Shown: positions 23,835-30,982 of the stretch, piece by piece
How positions within the stretch are numbered: the stretch's first letter is position 1
Layout of the letters: every line of letters starts with the position of its first letter
Virus record (IMG/VR): IMGVR_UViG_3300035523_000130
Coordinates: 1 to 41,758 of that record
Source of the DNA: a virus
DNA length: 41,758 nucleotides
Direction: 5' to 3' (one strand)
The notes under the pieces: generated by a model
Databases searched by the model: none
What the model saw: the letters and a program-made list of their open reading frames with translations, nothing else
What the model was told of the DNA's origin: nothing
Made by a program: the position numbers and the translations under genes

Positions 23835-26408
23835 CTAACCATAAACACCCTCCTCTTCCACAGCAGGAGTGCTACTTACTGATGGAGATACCGCTACCCA
23901 ATCAGCCGGTCTTTCGTAGTAGTAGAGGCGGTCACCATCGGGCTCTCGTCTCTTTGCCCAGCCGATGCGTTTCATGGCGATACCAATCGCCGTACTCATT
24001 TGTTTGCCCCGGTCCGCCTTCCCGATTTCGATCTTCAGGCAATCCACCAGAATGTCTTCAGTGGTCACCCTGAGTGCAGTCGAGCTTCTCAACCATCGCG
24101 TAATACGCGGCTGCCAGGGGTCGCCAATCTCACGATCCGCCTGCTCAGGATCAAACAGGCGTTTCTGCTCATCAGATGTTGGATGCCACCGCTCACCGGC
24201 CTGGAATAGATGAACCGCCTCAGCGAAGAGCTGATCGCGGTACTCCGCCAAACCCTCAAGATTGATTGCCTCGATTTCTTCTGTTTTCAGCGGCCAGAAG
24301 CGGGTATTCCCTGTGGTGTCCTTGAAATATTCATCCTGGTTGGTACTGCCACCAAACACGCCCTGACGCTTCCAGTCACGAGGAACCGTGTCATAGGGCG
24401 CCCGGAACCGGTCTGTCTGGCTTGAAACGAACGCTTTGATCCGCGTTGCCTCAGCTCGATTGAAAGCATCCAGCTCACCGATCTCATACAGCCACTTACC
24501 CTGGATCAACTGGTAGCAATCCTTGTTATTGAGATCGAGTACCGTGTCGCCATACCACTGGCCACCCAGGATGCGTAAAGCCGACGACTTTCCTCGAAAC
24601 TGCTTACCCTCAAAGATCGGCATAAACCGCATCTGGCAGCCTGGGTGATAAATCCGCGCCACCATACCGATCAAGAAGAAATGTCCTACCAGAGCCGTGT
24701 ATTCCGACTCTTTGACGCCCATGTAATCCGTTAGCCAGCTGCGCGTTCTGGTAATTCCGTCCCACGTCAATGCCCCGAGGTAATCACGTACCGGATGGAA
24801 TCGATTGTCTGAAGCGCATAGCGCCACGCCTCGGGCGATGTTCTTTTCGTTGCGCACCAACAATCGCTCGCACTGGGCCAACCAAAGGCCCAAGCGGAAG
24901 TCGTCATCAGGCTCCCACTCCCGGCCCTCCTCAAAGGCTCCAGGCCTTTCCCATGGCGCGGGCTTGCGCACCACGATCTTGCGGGCGAACTCATCGGCCC
25001 AGACCACGCCTTTCAAGCGAGGGTGATGCTTCAGAAATAGGTAAACGTTTTCCCGGCAATCAACCAGCAACCCATCCCGGTAAAGCAGCACCTGGCGCCA
25101 AGCGTTCTGATCTGCCTCAACGTCATACACTGGGCCCGCGCTAGCATCTGTTGGGGTATAAACCGCTTCCAACTGTTCTGGCGGGATCGCATCTACAGCT
25201 GCAGGAGGAGCAACCTTGACCGCACGCTCGCGCATGAAGGTGACCAAGGAATCGCCCGTGAGCCCTTCCTCGACTGCGTCCGCAATATCCCACCCGTCCG
25301 GCTTTTCAAGAGGCAGAGGAATGCGGATGTTCCAGACCGTGCAGCCAATCTTATGCAGGTGCCCATGCACCTTGGCCATCGTCTTTACGCCTGGCTGATC
25401 AGCCTCTGGCAGTAAGGGTTTCTCAGCTTGTGCAGCAACCAAAGCATCTTGCTTTAGCTTCTTCAATTCTTTGACCAGGGCCGACTTCTCATTACCCTTG
25501 GGCATGCCAGCCAGACGGCCGTCATCAATGATGGCCTCGGTTTCCTCAGCATTCAGCGGAACCCGCTTGCCATCGCAATCTGCCCAAGTGATCACCGTCC
25601 GGCCAGCCAAGGGGGACCAATCAACCTTATCAACCGCCTTGCCACCACCCGGCCACGAAACTACGGCCAGGTCAGGGCGCTCAACATCACCGGCATCGGC
25701 GCACTTCTCGCCCTCAACAACCAGTACTACCGTATCAGGCTTTGCTGCCAACCGGTCCAGACCGTACAGAGGGCGCGGCTGGGGAAAGGAAATCCACTTC
25801 CAATCCCGCTTCGACTCATCACCCTCAAGATGGCACCAAGACAACGGCAGTGTTTCCTTGCCGCCGTCACTCGTCTTGAACCGATACACATACCCAAGCG
25901 CCCTGCCCTCGCCATCGCGATAGCACCAGGTACGCTCAGGGGTGCCACGGAACATGTGTGCCTTTGGTGGCTCAGGCGCAACATCTGGAATAGGCAGGAT
26001 AGGAAGCCAGACTGGCTCATCTTTCTTGGCCTTTACCGACTCCCGCCTCACGGCAGCGGGCGGCTTGATTACCCCAGTGGCCCTGCCTGATTCAGGAATA
26101 TCCGCACCCAGCTCGCGGCAGGCATCAAGAAAACCAACACCCCTGTAATTCATCAGGAAATTGATGGCATTTCCATTAGCACCGCAGCCAAAGCAGTTAT
26201 AAATCTGCTTTGATGGGCTCACCTTGAACGATGGCGTACTTTCTGTATGGAAGGGGCAGCAGGCCTGAAACTCAGCGCCGGATTTCTCAAGCGCCACATA
26301 GCCGTCGATGACCTTGACGATATCAACGTCTTCCAGAAGCGCATCAGTATCAACCCGTGGGTGATCCACTCCCCCTCCGGGTATAGCTACCTTTTTGCTA
26401 TCAGTCAT
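23835..26408 (-). CDS. Primase-helicase fusion (CHC2, Toprim, VapE-like)
   Basis: An 857-residue replication protein. The N-terminus has a DnaG-type zinc-binding domain (Cys50/Cys51, His54, Cys72, Cys75 in CCPFH and CFGCG). A Toprim domain follows, with Glu232 in VVEGEKCADAGD and acidic residues in ITWADCDG near 277-279. The C-terminal third resembles virulence-associated E (VapE) ATPases: DYLGALTWDGITRTRSWL, Walker A in EGKQFRGKSSALRILG, then YEIGELDAFNRAE and GVFGGSTNQDEYFKD. It would unwind and prime phage DNA, presumably at the iteron region just downstream. Confidence 0.93.
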   Translation of the reverse strand: MTDSKKVAIPGGGVDHPRVDTDALLEDVDIVKVIDGYVALEKSGAEFQACCPFHTESTPSFKVSPSKQIYNCFGCGANGNAINFLMNYRGVGFLDACRELGADIPESGRATGVIKPPAAVRRESVKAKKDEPVWLPILPIPDVAPEPPKAHMFRGTPERTWCYRDGEGRALGYVYRFKTSDGGKETLPLSWCHLEGDESKRDWKWISFPQPRPLYGLDRLAAKPDTVVLVVEGEKCADAGDVERPDLAVVSWPGGGKAVDKVDWSPLAGRTVITWADCDGKRVPLNAEETEAIIDDGRLAGMPKGNEKSALVKELKKLKQDALVAAQAEKPLLPEADQPGVKTMAKVHGHLHKIGCTVWNIRIPLPLEKPDGWDIADAVEEGLTGDSLVTFMRERAVKVAPPAAVDAIPPEQLEAVYTPTDASAGPVYDVEADQNAWRQVLLYRDGLLVDCRENVYLFLKHHPRLKGVVWADEFARKIVVRKPAPWERPGAFEEGREWEPDDDFRLGLWLAQCERLLVRNEKNIARGVALCASDNRFHPVRDYLGALTWDGITRTRSWLTDYMGVKESEYTALVGHFFLIGMVARIYHPGCQMRFMPIFEGKQFRGKSSALRILGGQWYGDTVLDLNNKDCYQLIQGKWLYEIGELDAFNRAEATRIKAFVSSQTDRFRAPYDTVPRDWKRQGVFGGSTNQDEYFKDTTGNTRFWPLKTEEIEAINLEGLAEYRDQLFAEAVHLFQAGERWHPTSDEQKRLFDPEQADREIGDPWQPRITRWLRSSTALRVTTEDILVDCLKIEIGKADRGKQMSTAIGIAMKRIGWAKRREPDGDRLYYYERPADWVAVSPSVSSTPAVEEEGVYG

Positions 26409-26411
26409 GAA

Positions 26412-26921
26412 TCAGCGCTTGCCCGCCTTGGCCTTGTCGGCGGCATGCTTTTGCCGAGCCTCATTCCGCACCGTCATCAAAGTTTCAGATGACTCCTGAA
26501 CTGCCTTTTCAATCCTGGCCAGCTCTTTATCATCAACAAAGTTGTCCTTATCGAGCGCCTTTCGTATCTGCTCAGCAAGCTGACCATCATGGGAAAATAG
26601 TTCAGCCACCAGGCTCAGCAACTTGTCACTATCAACGTCATCACCATGGGGCAAGCGAACCGATACTCGGTTCAACCGCCACATCAAGGCATCAACGGCC
26701 AGATCACCCGCATCCGGCTTGGTCGCATCCAGAAACTCAACGATCTCTGCAAAGTTTTCCAGCGTCGTGTGGTGCGTCTCAATGTCAGGCCGCAACTTGT
26801 TCCGCAGTACATTGGGGGAAATGCCCATACGCAGGGCCAGTGCCTCAATACCACCCGGGTAATCCCTCGCGGCAATGTAAAGCGCGTCATGGACGCCAAT
26901 TTCGCTATATCGCTTAACCAC
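26412..26921 (-). CDS. CII-family phage regulatory protein
   Basis: A 169-residue protein matching phage regulatory CII-family proteins: DALYIAARDYPGGIEALALRMGISPNVLRNKLRP (HTH, about residues 11-45), ETHHTTLENFAEIVEFL, and a charged helical C-terminus. The start is GTG at 26921 with GAGGAG about 8 nt upstream. It lies between the cro operon terminator and the primase gene. It probably activates a lysogeny or integrase promoter; the target site was not identified. Confidence 0.8.
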   Translation of the reverse strand: MVKRYSEIGVHDALYIAARDYPGGIEALALRMGISPNVLRNKLRPDIETHHTTLENFAEIVEFLDATKPDAGDLAVDALMWRLNRVSVRLPHGDDVDSDKLLSLVAELFSHDGQLAEQIRKALDKDNFVDDKELARIEKAVQESSETLMTVRNEARQKHAADKAKAGKR

Positions 26922-26981
26922 GGTTAAGGCTCCTCTCGGTTACCGTTTTTTATTGACACCCCTCGCCCCACAATAAAAAAA

Positions 26982-27007
26982 CGCCAGGGCCCAACTGCTG
27001 CCCGGCG
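26982..27007 (-). terminator. Early terminator (tR1-like) between cro operon and cII-like gene
   Basis: A stem of CGCC + GGGC against GCCC + GGCG with one bulged A, then a minus-strand run of seven Ts. It lies 60 bp before the cII-like start, the same relative place as lambda tR1. The surrounding 190-bp gap (26922-27111) contains no convincing gene. Confidence 0.82.
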
Positions 27008-27111
27008 CAAAACCCCACGAAGGGGCTGGAGGAGACGGTGATGCAAATGGAAAACTTGATACCCGGCTGGACACACCGGATAGAAATGGGATGTAGCGTT
27101 GAGCACGCACG

Positions 27112-27375
27112 TCATGGACGCCGATCCCTCTTCATTGCTCGTTCAGCACCGCGCATAAAAGCCGCCACGAGTTTGGAAGGTTCATTCCCTTTTCCTGCCA
27201 ACAACCAGCGAGTAAACGACACCACCGACGCAGATCCCTTATCGCCTGATGACGTCAATGCTGCGATTAGTCCATGGACAGAATCCATCCCTTTAGGGCC
27301 ATCGATGGAAACCTTCCCGGTTTTCAGATCGACACGGATCACCAGCTCAAGGGAAGACTTATCGGGCTCAGTCAT
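27112..27375 (-). CDS. Hypothetical early protein after cro (87 aa)
   Basis: An 87-residue protein beginning MTEPDKSSLELVIRVDLKTGKVSIDGPKG, then a helical region (SFTRWLLAGKGNEPSKLVAAFMRGAERAMKRDRRP). The ATG at 27375 overlaps the end of the Cro-like gene by 8 bases and has GGTGATCGG upstream. Second gene of the leftward immediate-early transcript. No family recognised. Confidence 0.65.
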   Translation of the reverse strand: MTEPDKSSLELVIRVDLKTGKVSIDGPKGMDSVHGLIAALTSSGDKGSASVVSFTRWLLAGKGNEPSKLVAAFMRGAERAMKRDRRP

Positions 27376-27616
27376 TCCGATCACCAGCAAGACCGAGTTG
27401 CTGCCGGGTAGTCTTTATGATTTTTCCAACCGGAGACTGGCAAAGCTCTGCATGGAGCGTTCGCAATGCCTCTCCGTCGGCCCACTTGATGTCTTGAAAC
27501 TTTCTGGCCAGCAAAGAGCCGACCCAAGCCTGAGATTTACCGAGACGAGCCCCAAGGGCTTGCTGGGTCAAGCCAGTTTCCAAAAGTTCTTGCACGAGTT
27601 TGATATGGGTATCCAT
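27368..27616 (-). CDS. Cro-like HTH regulator, leaderless mRNA
   Basis: An 82-residue DNA-binding protein with a classic helix-turn-helix: GLTQQALGARLGKSQAWVGSLLARK (about residues 15-39). A strong promoter lies so close upstream that the predicted transcript starts at or within one base of the ATG at 27616, leaving no room for a ribosome-binding site. The longer open frame to 27670 would include the promoter and operators, so it is rejected. It is the first gene of the lytic transcript and probably competes with the divergent repressor for the same operators. Confidence 0.8.
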   Translation of the reverse strand: MDTHIKLVQELLETGLTQQALGARLGKSQAWVGSLLARKFQDIKWADGEALRTLHAELCQSPVGKIIKTTRQQLGLAGDRND

Positions 27617-27622
27617 GCCCAC

Positions 27623-27651
27623 ATTATCACGTTCGTGTTTTTTTCTGTCAA
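27623..27651 (-). promoter_or_regulatory. Early lytic promoter (TTGACA-N17-GATAAT)
   Basis: On the minus strand TTGACA (27651-27646) is separated by exactly 17 bp from GATAAT (27628-27623). The start point should fall at about 27616-27617. Both hexamers overlap operator sequences, so binding of a repressor would block RNA polymerase directly. Confidence 0.9.
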
Positions 27652-27687
27652 CACCATCGTGATAGACCAAATCATCACAATTAGGTT
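27626..27687. promoter_or_regulatory. Three operators spaced 24 bp apart in the genetic switch
   Basis: Quasi-palindromic 14-mers begin at 27626 (ATCACGTTCGTGTT), 27650 (AACACCATCGTGAT) and 27674 (ATCACAATTAGGTT, degenerate right half). Spacing is exactly 24 bp, slightly more than two helical turns. The third abuts the start codon of the repressor gene and may serve in its autoregulation. The same motif pair recurs at 28785-28822. Confidence 0.82.
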
Positions 27688-28074
27688 ATGACGGAATTTA
27701 AGGAAAGACTCATTACAGCCCGCGAGACTGCAGGGCTAACACAAACGGAGCTAGCCAAGAAAGCTGGCTGCCGCCAGTCCGTCATTGGAATGCTTGAATC
27801 GGGGGCTCGCCGCAATACCAAACACCTGCTTGGGATAGCAAAAGCCCTATCAGTATCTCCAGAATGGCTAGAAACTGGTCAAACATCACTGACTGCTTGC
27901 GAACCAACAGCAAGTTATGGACTTCCTAGCCCAGAAGAGGCAATAGTCCTTCAGGCATTCCGCTTAGCCAGTCCAGATATGAGGCTAATGTGGCTAACCC
28001 AGGCAAAGATCATCATAGAGACAGCCGACACCCCCTCAATGCTCTCCGGCAAAAACGGGCCCAAGCCAGGATGA
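27688..28074 (+). CDS. Phage repressor, short XRE-family HTH
   Basis: A 128-residue protein with an N-terminal XRE-type HTH: RETAGLTQTELAKKAGCRQSVIGMLESGARR (about residues 10-40). The C-terminal part is short and has no S24/LexA-like Ser-Lys peptidase domain, so RecA-stimulated self-cleavage is not expected. Induction would need an antirepressor or another signal. It is divergent from the Cro-like gene across three operators. There is no clear Shine-Dalgarno before the ATG, so its mRNA too may be leaderless. Confidence 0.82.
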   Translation: MTEFKERLITARETAGLTQTELAKKAGCRQSVIGMLESGARRNTKHLLGIAKALSVSPEWLETGQTSLTACEPTASYGLPSPEEAIVLQAFRLASPDMRLMWLTQAKIIIETADTPSMLSGKNGPKPG

Positions 28075-28168
28075 GCGCAGGCGGGCCTAATACCAAAGGC
28101 ATATATACAGAGCCAATAAAAGCCGCTATCGTCAACTTCCCTACTCAGATCAAATTGGATTTTGATTA

Positions 28169-28720
28169 ATGGCTCTAATCAATTGTAAAGAATGCAACGC
28201 TCAAGTTAGTACAGAGGCCAAGAGCTGCCCGCATTGCGGCGCAAAAGTAAGTTTTAAGAAACCTGTAAGCCTACTTGTTAAGCTGTTTCTCATTGCGCTC
28301 GGTATTGGCATAGTTGGCGCCACCATAGACAGCAACAGAGTCAAGGAAGCCAGGGAGCAAGCTGAGGCTGCCAAAAGTCCCCAACAAAAAGTCAAAGAAG
28401 AATCAGACAGAAAAAAGCATGAAGTCCTGATCCAATGGGGAATCGCAGGGGCTATGCAACTTAAAAATGGCATGAAAGATCCAGCTACCTTCGAGCTAAC
28501 ATCTCTCTATCTAACCCCCACTGACTTTGCTTGCTATGAATACCGAGCAAAAAACAGCTTCGGTGCGATTCTCCCTAGCTCCGCAGTACTTACCCCTAAA
28601 GGGAAACTCCTATTAAGGGAAAGAGATAATGGGGCGTTTGCGACCAACTGGAACAAAGAATGTACTAAACCAGGCGGCGAAGAAATCAAGACTATTGCCG
28701 CCAGAACTGGGCTTCTTTAA
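28169..28720 (+). CDS. Zinc-ribbon membrane protein next to repressor
   Basis: A 183-residue protein with an N-terminal zinc ribbon (CKECNAQVSTEAKSCPHCG, four Cys within the first 23 residues). One membrane helix follows (about residues 33-52: LLVKLFLIALGIGIVGA), then a charged linker and a C-terminal domain (MKDPATFELTSLYLTPTDFACYEYRAKNSFGA). It lies with the repressor on the plus strand and is followed by a terminator, so it is probably expressed in the lysogen. A role in altering the host envelope or excluding other phages is possible but unproven. Confidence 0.75.
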   Translation: MALINCKECNAQVSTEAKSCPHCGAKVSFKKPVSLLVKLFLIALGIGIVGATIDSNRVKEAREQAEAAKSPQQKVKEESDRKKHEVLIQWGIAGAMQLKNGMKDPATFELTSLYLTPTDFACYEYRAKNSFGAILPSSAVLTPKGKLLLRERDNGAFATNWNKECTKPGGEEIKTIAARTGLL

Positions 28721-28742
28721 GCAATTATTCAGACCGATCCAC

Positions 28743-28764
28743 AACCCGCTGCGGCGGGGTTTTT
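28743..28764 (+). terminator. Terminator ending the repressor transcript
   Basis: Stem AACCCGC / GCGGGGTT with one bulged G and a 4-nt loop, followed on the plus strand by TTTTATT. It insulates the repressor transcript from the promoter-operator module 20 bp downstream. Confidence 0.82.
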
Positions 28765-28784
28765 ATTGCCTATTAAAATGAATT

Positions 28785-28825
28785 ATCACATTCGTGTTGA
28801 CACAGTAAAACACATTCGTGATAAT
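28785..28825 (+). promoter_or_regulatory. Second promoter-operator module, driving the DGR operon
   Basis: Operators ATCACATTCGTGTT (28785-28798) and AACACATTCGTGAT (28809-28822) are 24 bp apart and overlap TTGACA (28797-28802) and GATAAT (28820-28825), separated by exactly 17 bp. The layout is the same as the cro promoter read in the opposite direction, and the fixed positions are identical; only spacer bases differ. The start point should be near 28832, about 40 nt before the first gene. Confidence 0.9.
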
Positions 28826-28871
28826 TCACCCAAGCGCACCCCACCCCGGGGGCATTTCTTGGGAGAACGTC

Positions 28872-29081
28872 ATGGCAAAGCAGCACACACCCGCCCGGCA
28901 AATCCAGCAGGCCAAGCAGATTGCCCGCGACTACGGCATGCACATTGCCGAGTGCAAGACCAACTCAGGCACCGACTACGTCGTCTATCGGGATACCGAT
29001 ACCGGTGATGTTCGCTTAGGCAAGCGCTCCAGCCCCAGCGGCTTGTTTCAGTTCGTCAGCCGCTTGGCTTACACGCACTGA
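28872..29081 (+). CDS. First gene of DGR operon, small basic protein (69 aa)
   Basis: A 69-residue protein (MAKQHTPARQIQQAKQIARDYGMH onward) with TDYVVYRDTDTGDVRLGKR in the middle. The ATG at 28872 is preceded by GGGAG about 7 nt upstream and lies about 40 nt after the predicted start of transcription; upstream in-frame starts fall in or beside the promoter and are rejected. Function unknown. Confidence 0.72.
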   Translation: MAKQHTPARQIQQAKQIARDYGMHIAECKTNSGTDYVVYRDTDTGDVRLGKRSSPSGLFQFVSRLAYTH

Positions 29082-29092
29082 GGGAAGCGGAA

Positions 29093-29278
29093 ATGCCACT
29101 TCACTCCCTTCCCGAACTCCAGGCCGCCTACCAAACCGCCCATCTTGGCGACCGTGGCATCAGCCTTGAACTGGCCCTGGCTAACCCCTACCTGCGCGAC
29201 ACCCTTGAATCCGAAGCCGATCACACGGCCCCGGAGGCTGCTGTGCAGACGTCTGCAACCCAACCCAAGGCCCACTGA
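29093..29278 (+). CDS. Small hypothetical protein (61 aa)
   Basis: A 61-residue acidic protein (HSLPELQAAYQTAHLGDRG) with a low-complexity Ala/Thr/Pro tail. It starts 11 bases after the previous stop and ends one base before the next start. A perfect copy of the 14-bp palindrome lies in its 3' end (29244-29257). Family not recognised. Confidence 0.65.
   Translation: MPLHSLPELQAAYQTAHLGDRGISLELALANPYLRDTLESEADHTAPEAAVQTSATQPKAH
29244..29257. repeat. Copy 3 of 14-bp palindrome (perfect TGCAGACGTCTGCA)
   Basis: A perfect 14-bp palindrome, identical to the copy inside the ParB-like gene at 34019-34032. The two perfect copies flank the DGR cassette at a distance of 4.8 kb. Confidence 0.6.
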
Positions 29279-29279
29279 T

Positions 29280-29648
29280 ATGGCACTCATCCTCAAACTG
29301 CAAAAGCAGATCGTTGATCAGCAGACAAAACTGCTCAACGCCATTCCCCGGCTACGCATGGCTGAAGACCTTTCCGATCTGCTGCGCAATGCCGGCTTCA
29401 ATGCCCAAGCCCAGGCCAATCTGGACGAAATGGCCCTGACGGTCATTGTCTTCATCCTCTCCCCCTTTGCCCCGGCCATCAGCGCCATTGAGCATGCGGG
29501 CTTTGCCATGGTCCATGTTGGCACGGTAGATGGCGACTCCCTCAACCTGCGCAGCTTCCGCGCCGAGGCCAATGGCCTTGAGCTGTCAGTCGTCATTCAG
29601 GCGCCCAGCAAAACCACCCTGGAACTGGTCAAGCCATGCGCAGCCTGA
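29280..29648 (+). CDS. Hypothetical early protein (122 aa)
   Basis: A 122-residue protein with a helical N-terminus (LILKLQKQIVDQQTKLLNAIPRL) and a mixed C-terminal part (SAIEHAGFAMVHVGTVDGDSLNLRSF). The ATG at 29280 is chosen because it follows the preceding stop by one base; upstream in-frame codons lie within the other gene. No motif recognised. Confidence 0.65.
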   Translation: MALILKLQKQIVDQQTKLLNAIPRLRMAEDLSDLLRNAGFNAQAQANLDEMALTVIVFILSPFAPAISAIEHAGFAMVHVGTVDGDSLNLRSFRAEANGLELSVVIQAPSKTTLELVKPCAA

Positions 29649-29746
29649 CTGCCCTCCTCCACCGTGCCGCCGCTTGGCTGCGCGACTACCGCGTTTGGGT
29701 GCATGAGGTTGCCTCCAATCAGCGCATCGCCACTACTGATTATTAA
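29636..29746 (+). CDS. Very small overlapping protein (36 aa)
   Basis: A 36-codon frame overlapping the end of the previous gene by 13 bases and ending 15 bases before the P-loop gene. The product (MRSLTALLHRAAAWLRDYRVW onward) has an amphipathic basic helix. It fills an otherwise empty gap in a tightly packed operon. There is no strong ribosome-binding site, so translation by coupling is assumed. Confidence 0.4.
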   Translation: MRSLTALLHRAAAWLRDYRVWVHEVASNQRIATTDY

Positions 29747-29761
29747 TACTGAGGAATAGAT

Positions 29762-30139
29762 ATGGAACACGAACTAAAGCAAGGGCAAGCACTTGTCATC
29801 GTCGGGGCCCAGGGCAGCGGAAAGACCACATTGGCTCGGAAGATTGCCGAACGGTATGGTTCGTTTATCGAGGTCAGTGCTGATCGATTGGAATCGCATC
29901 AAGGACTGAACGATCTTCTGGCACACGCCAAGCAAACAGTAATTGTTGAAGGCTTCCCAGAGAACAAAGAACAGCAGTGCTGGCTTAAGGCACTAATTAC
30001 TACCCCCACCATCAAGGTAGAAAAAAAGTACGGCGTGGCGGAAACGGTCAAGGTGCCGAACTTCATCTTTTGTACCAGCGATGCTGATCCCCTTCCAAAG
30101 ATTGAGCCAGGCCGTCGCTTCCGAGTGATCAAGCTATGA
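29762..30139 (+). CDS. Small P-loop ATPase-like protein (125 aa)
   Basis: A 125-residue protein with a clear Walker A motif VGAQGSGKTTLARKIAERYG (about residues 15-34) and a Walker B-like strand KQTVIVEGFP (near 60). KVPNFIFCTSDADPLPKIEPGRRFRVIKL closes the protein, like the end of an AAA-type core. It is half the size of normal AAA proteins, so it may be a compact kinase-like or accessory ATPase. AGGAA precedes the ATG. It is two genes before the DGR target genes. Confidence 0.75.
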   Translation: MEHELKQGQALVIVGAQGSGKTTLARKIAERYGSFIEVSADRLESHQGLNDLLAHAKQTVIVEGFPENKEQQCWLKALITTPTIKVEKKYGVAETVKVPNFIFCTSDADPLPKIEPGRRFRVIKL

Positions 30140-30321
30140 ATCGGGCGATCACGATCATCAAGGACCGCAAGCCCGTCAGCGGCCCTCATCGCGCAGCCAC
30201 TAGCCGCAGGGAGCTAATCCCCTGCATGTGCTGCCTTAAGCCCTTCCCCAGCGAAGACCGGCAACGAAACCGCCTTTGCACTTCCTGCAAAAGCAAACCC
30301 ACCAGTCCTTATTCAATCTGA
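30136..30321 (+). CDS. Small zinc-finger-like protein (61 aa)
   Basis: A 61-residue basic protein with two Cys pairs spaced like a zinc ribbon (CMCC near residue 30-33 and CTSCK near 49-52). The ATG overlaps the preceding stop (ATGA). Probably a nucleic-acid or protein adaptor; function unknown. Confidence 0.7.
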   Translation: MNRAITIIKDRKPVSGPHRAATSRRELIPCMCCLKPFPSEDRQRNRLCTSCKSKPTSPYSI

Positions 30322-30332
30322 AAGGAATCACC

Positions 30333-30950
30333 ATGAATGCACCCGCACCAACCATCATCCCCGCCATTGGCGCTACCGTCCCTGGTGGCTTCTTTGCTGG
30401 CACCATTCTGATTGATGATCAACGTTATGGCTTGGCAGTACCGCCCAAAGCCTTGGGGGAACACAAGCCCACCATCTGGATTCCTAACTACAAGGATATC
30501 CCTGGTGCCAAATCTTTCTACGACGGCCTAGCTAATACCCGGGCAATGGCTGAGGCTGGCAGCAAGCTGGCCCAGTGGGCGCTTGAACTGGAAATCGATG
30601 GTTGCACCGATTTCTACATCCCAGCTCAAGATGAGAAGGAAATCATCTACCGGGTATTCAAGCCTGGTACTGCTAAGAACTCCCAGTACGCGCGCTCCGG
30701 CATCAACTTGTCAGCCCTGCCGCCGACTCGTCCTTATTCGCTGGAAAACCCTGCTCAGACGGTTATCGAGGCTTTCCAGGAGGGAGGTGTCGAGGCTTTT
30801 GAAGCTGATGCCTACTGGACATCCACGCAGCACGCAGCCATTTCCTATTTTGCCTGGTACCAGGGTTTCAGCTACGGCGTCCAGTACGGCCTCAACACCA
30901 ACCTCAAGCTGCCTGCTCGCGCCGTCCGCAGATTTCATTTACCCCTTTAA
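30333..30950 (+). CDS. DGR variable protein 1 (C-type-lectin-like, DUF1566/Lcl type)
   Basis: A 205-residue target protein. The N-terminal 150 residues contain an Ala/Pro-rich start, AGTILIDDQRYGLAVPP and LEIDGCTDFYIPAQDEKEIIY. The variable C-terminus has YWTSTQHAA, then AWYQGF and KLPARAVRR, the layout of DUF1566 (Lcl) domains that adopt a C-type-lectin fold. Residues altered relative to the template are I170, Y172, F173, G178, S180, Y181, V183, Y185, G186, L187, L191 and V198; N188 and N190 keep the template codon. No signal peptide. The ATG at 30333 has AAAGGA 7 nt upstream; a longer frame is rejected. Confidence 0.9.
   Translation: MNAPAPTIIPAIGATVPGGFFAGTILIDDQRYGLAVPPKALGEHKPTIWIPNYKDIPGAKSFYDGLANTRAMAEAGSKLAQWALELEIDGCTDFYIPAQDEKEIIYRVFKPGTAKNSQYARSGINLSALPPTRPYSLENPAQTVIEAFQEGGVEAFEADAYWTSTQHAAISYFAWYQGFSYGVQYGLNTNLKLPARAVRRFHLPL
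30826..30933 (+). repeat. Variable repeat VR1
   Basis: A 108-bp segment at the 3' end of target gene 1 aligned without gaps to TR 32032-32139. I count 17 differences, all at TR adenines (A to G, T or C). The GC-rich 3' part (CTGCCTGCTCGCGCC) is fully conserved and would serve as the initiation-of-mutagenic-homology region. Confidence 0.96.
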
Positions 30951-30982
30951 TCCTTCATCCATTTCTTTCAGGAGATAACGCC

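Noticed and set aside
23540-23848. 102-codon minus-strand frame over the iteron region
   Set aside because: The product is low-complexity (VR, RP and VGARTHVYARV runs) and is explained by the repeats and the alternating tract; the next real gene has its own AGGAGG just inside it.
26924-27115. 63-codon minus-strand frame between the cro operon and the cII-like gene
   Set aside because: It crosses the terminator hairpin, has no ribosome-binding site and gives a non-protein-like product.
28785-28825. A long inverted repeat as a terminator
   Set aside because: There is no T run; the sequence is better explained as two operators overlapping a consensus sigma-70 promoter identical in layout to the cro promoter.
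29145-29279. N-terminal extension of the 122-residue protein
   Set aside because: The extension overlaps the 61-residue gene in another frame, while an ATG one base after that gene's stop gives a normal coupled start.
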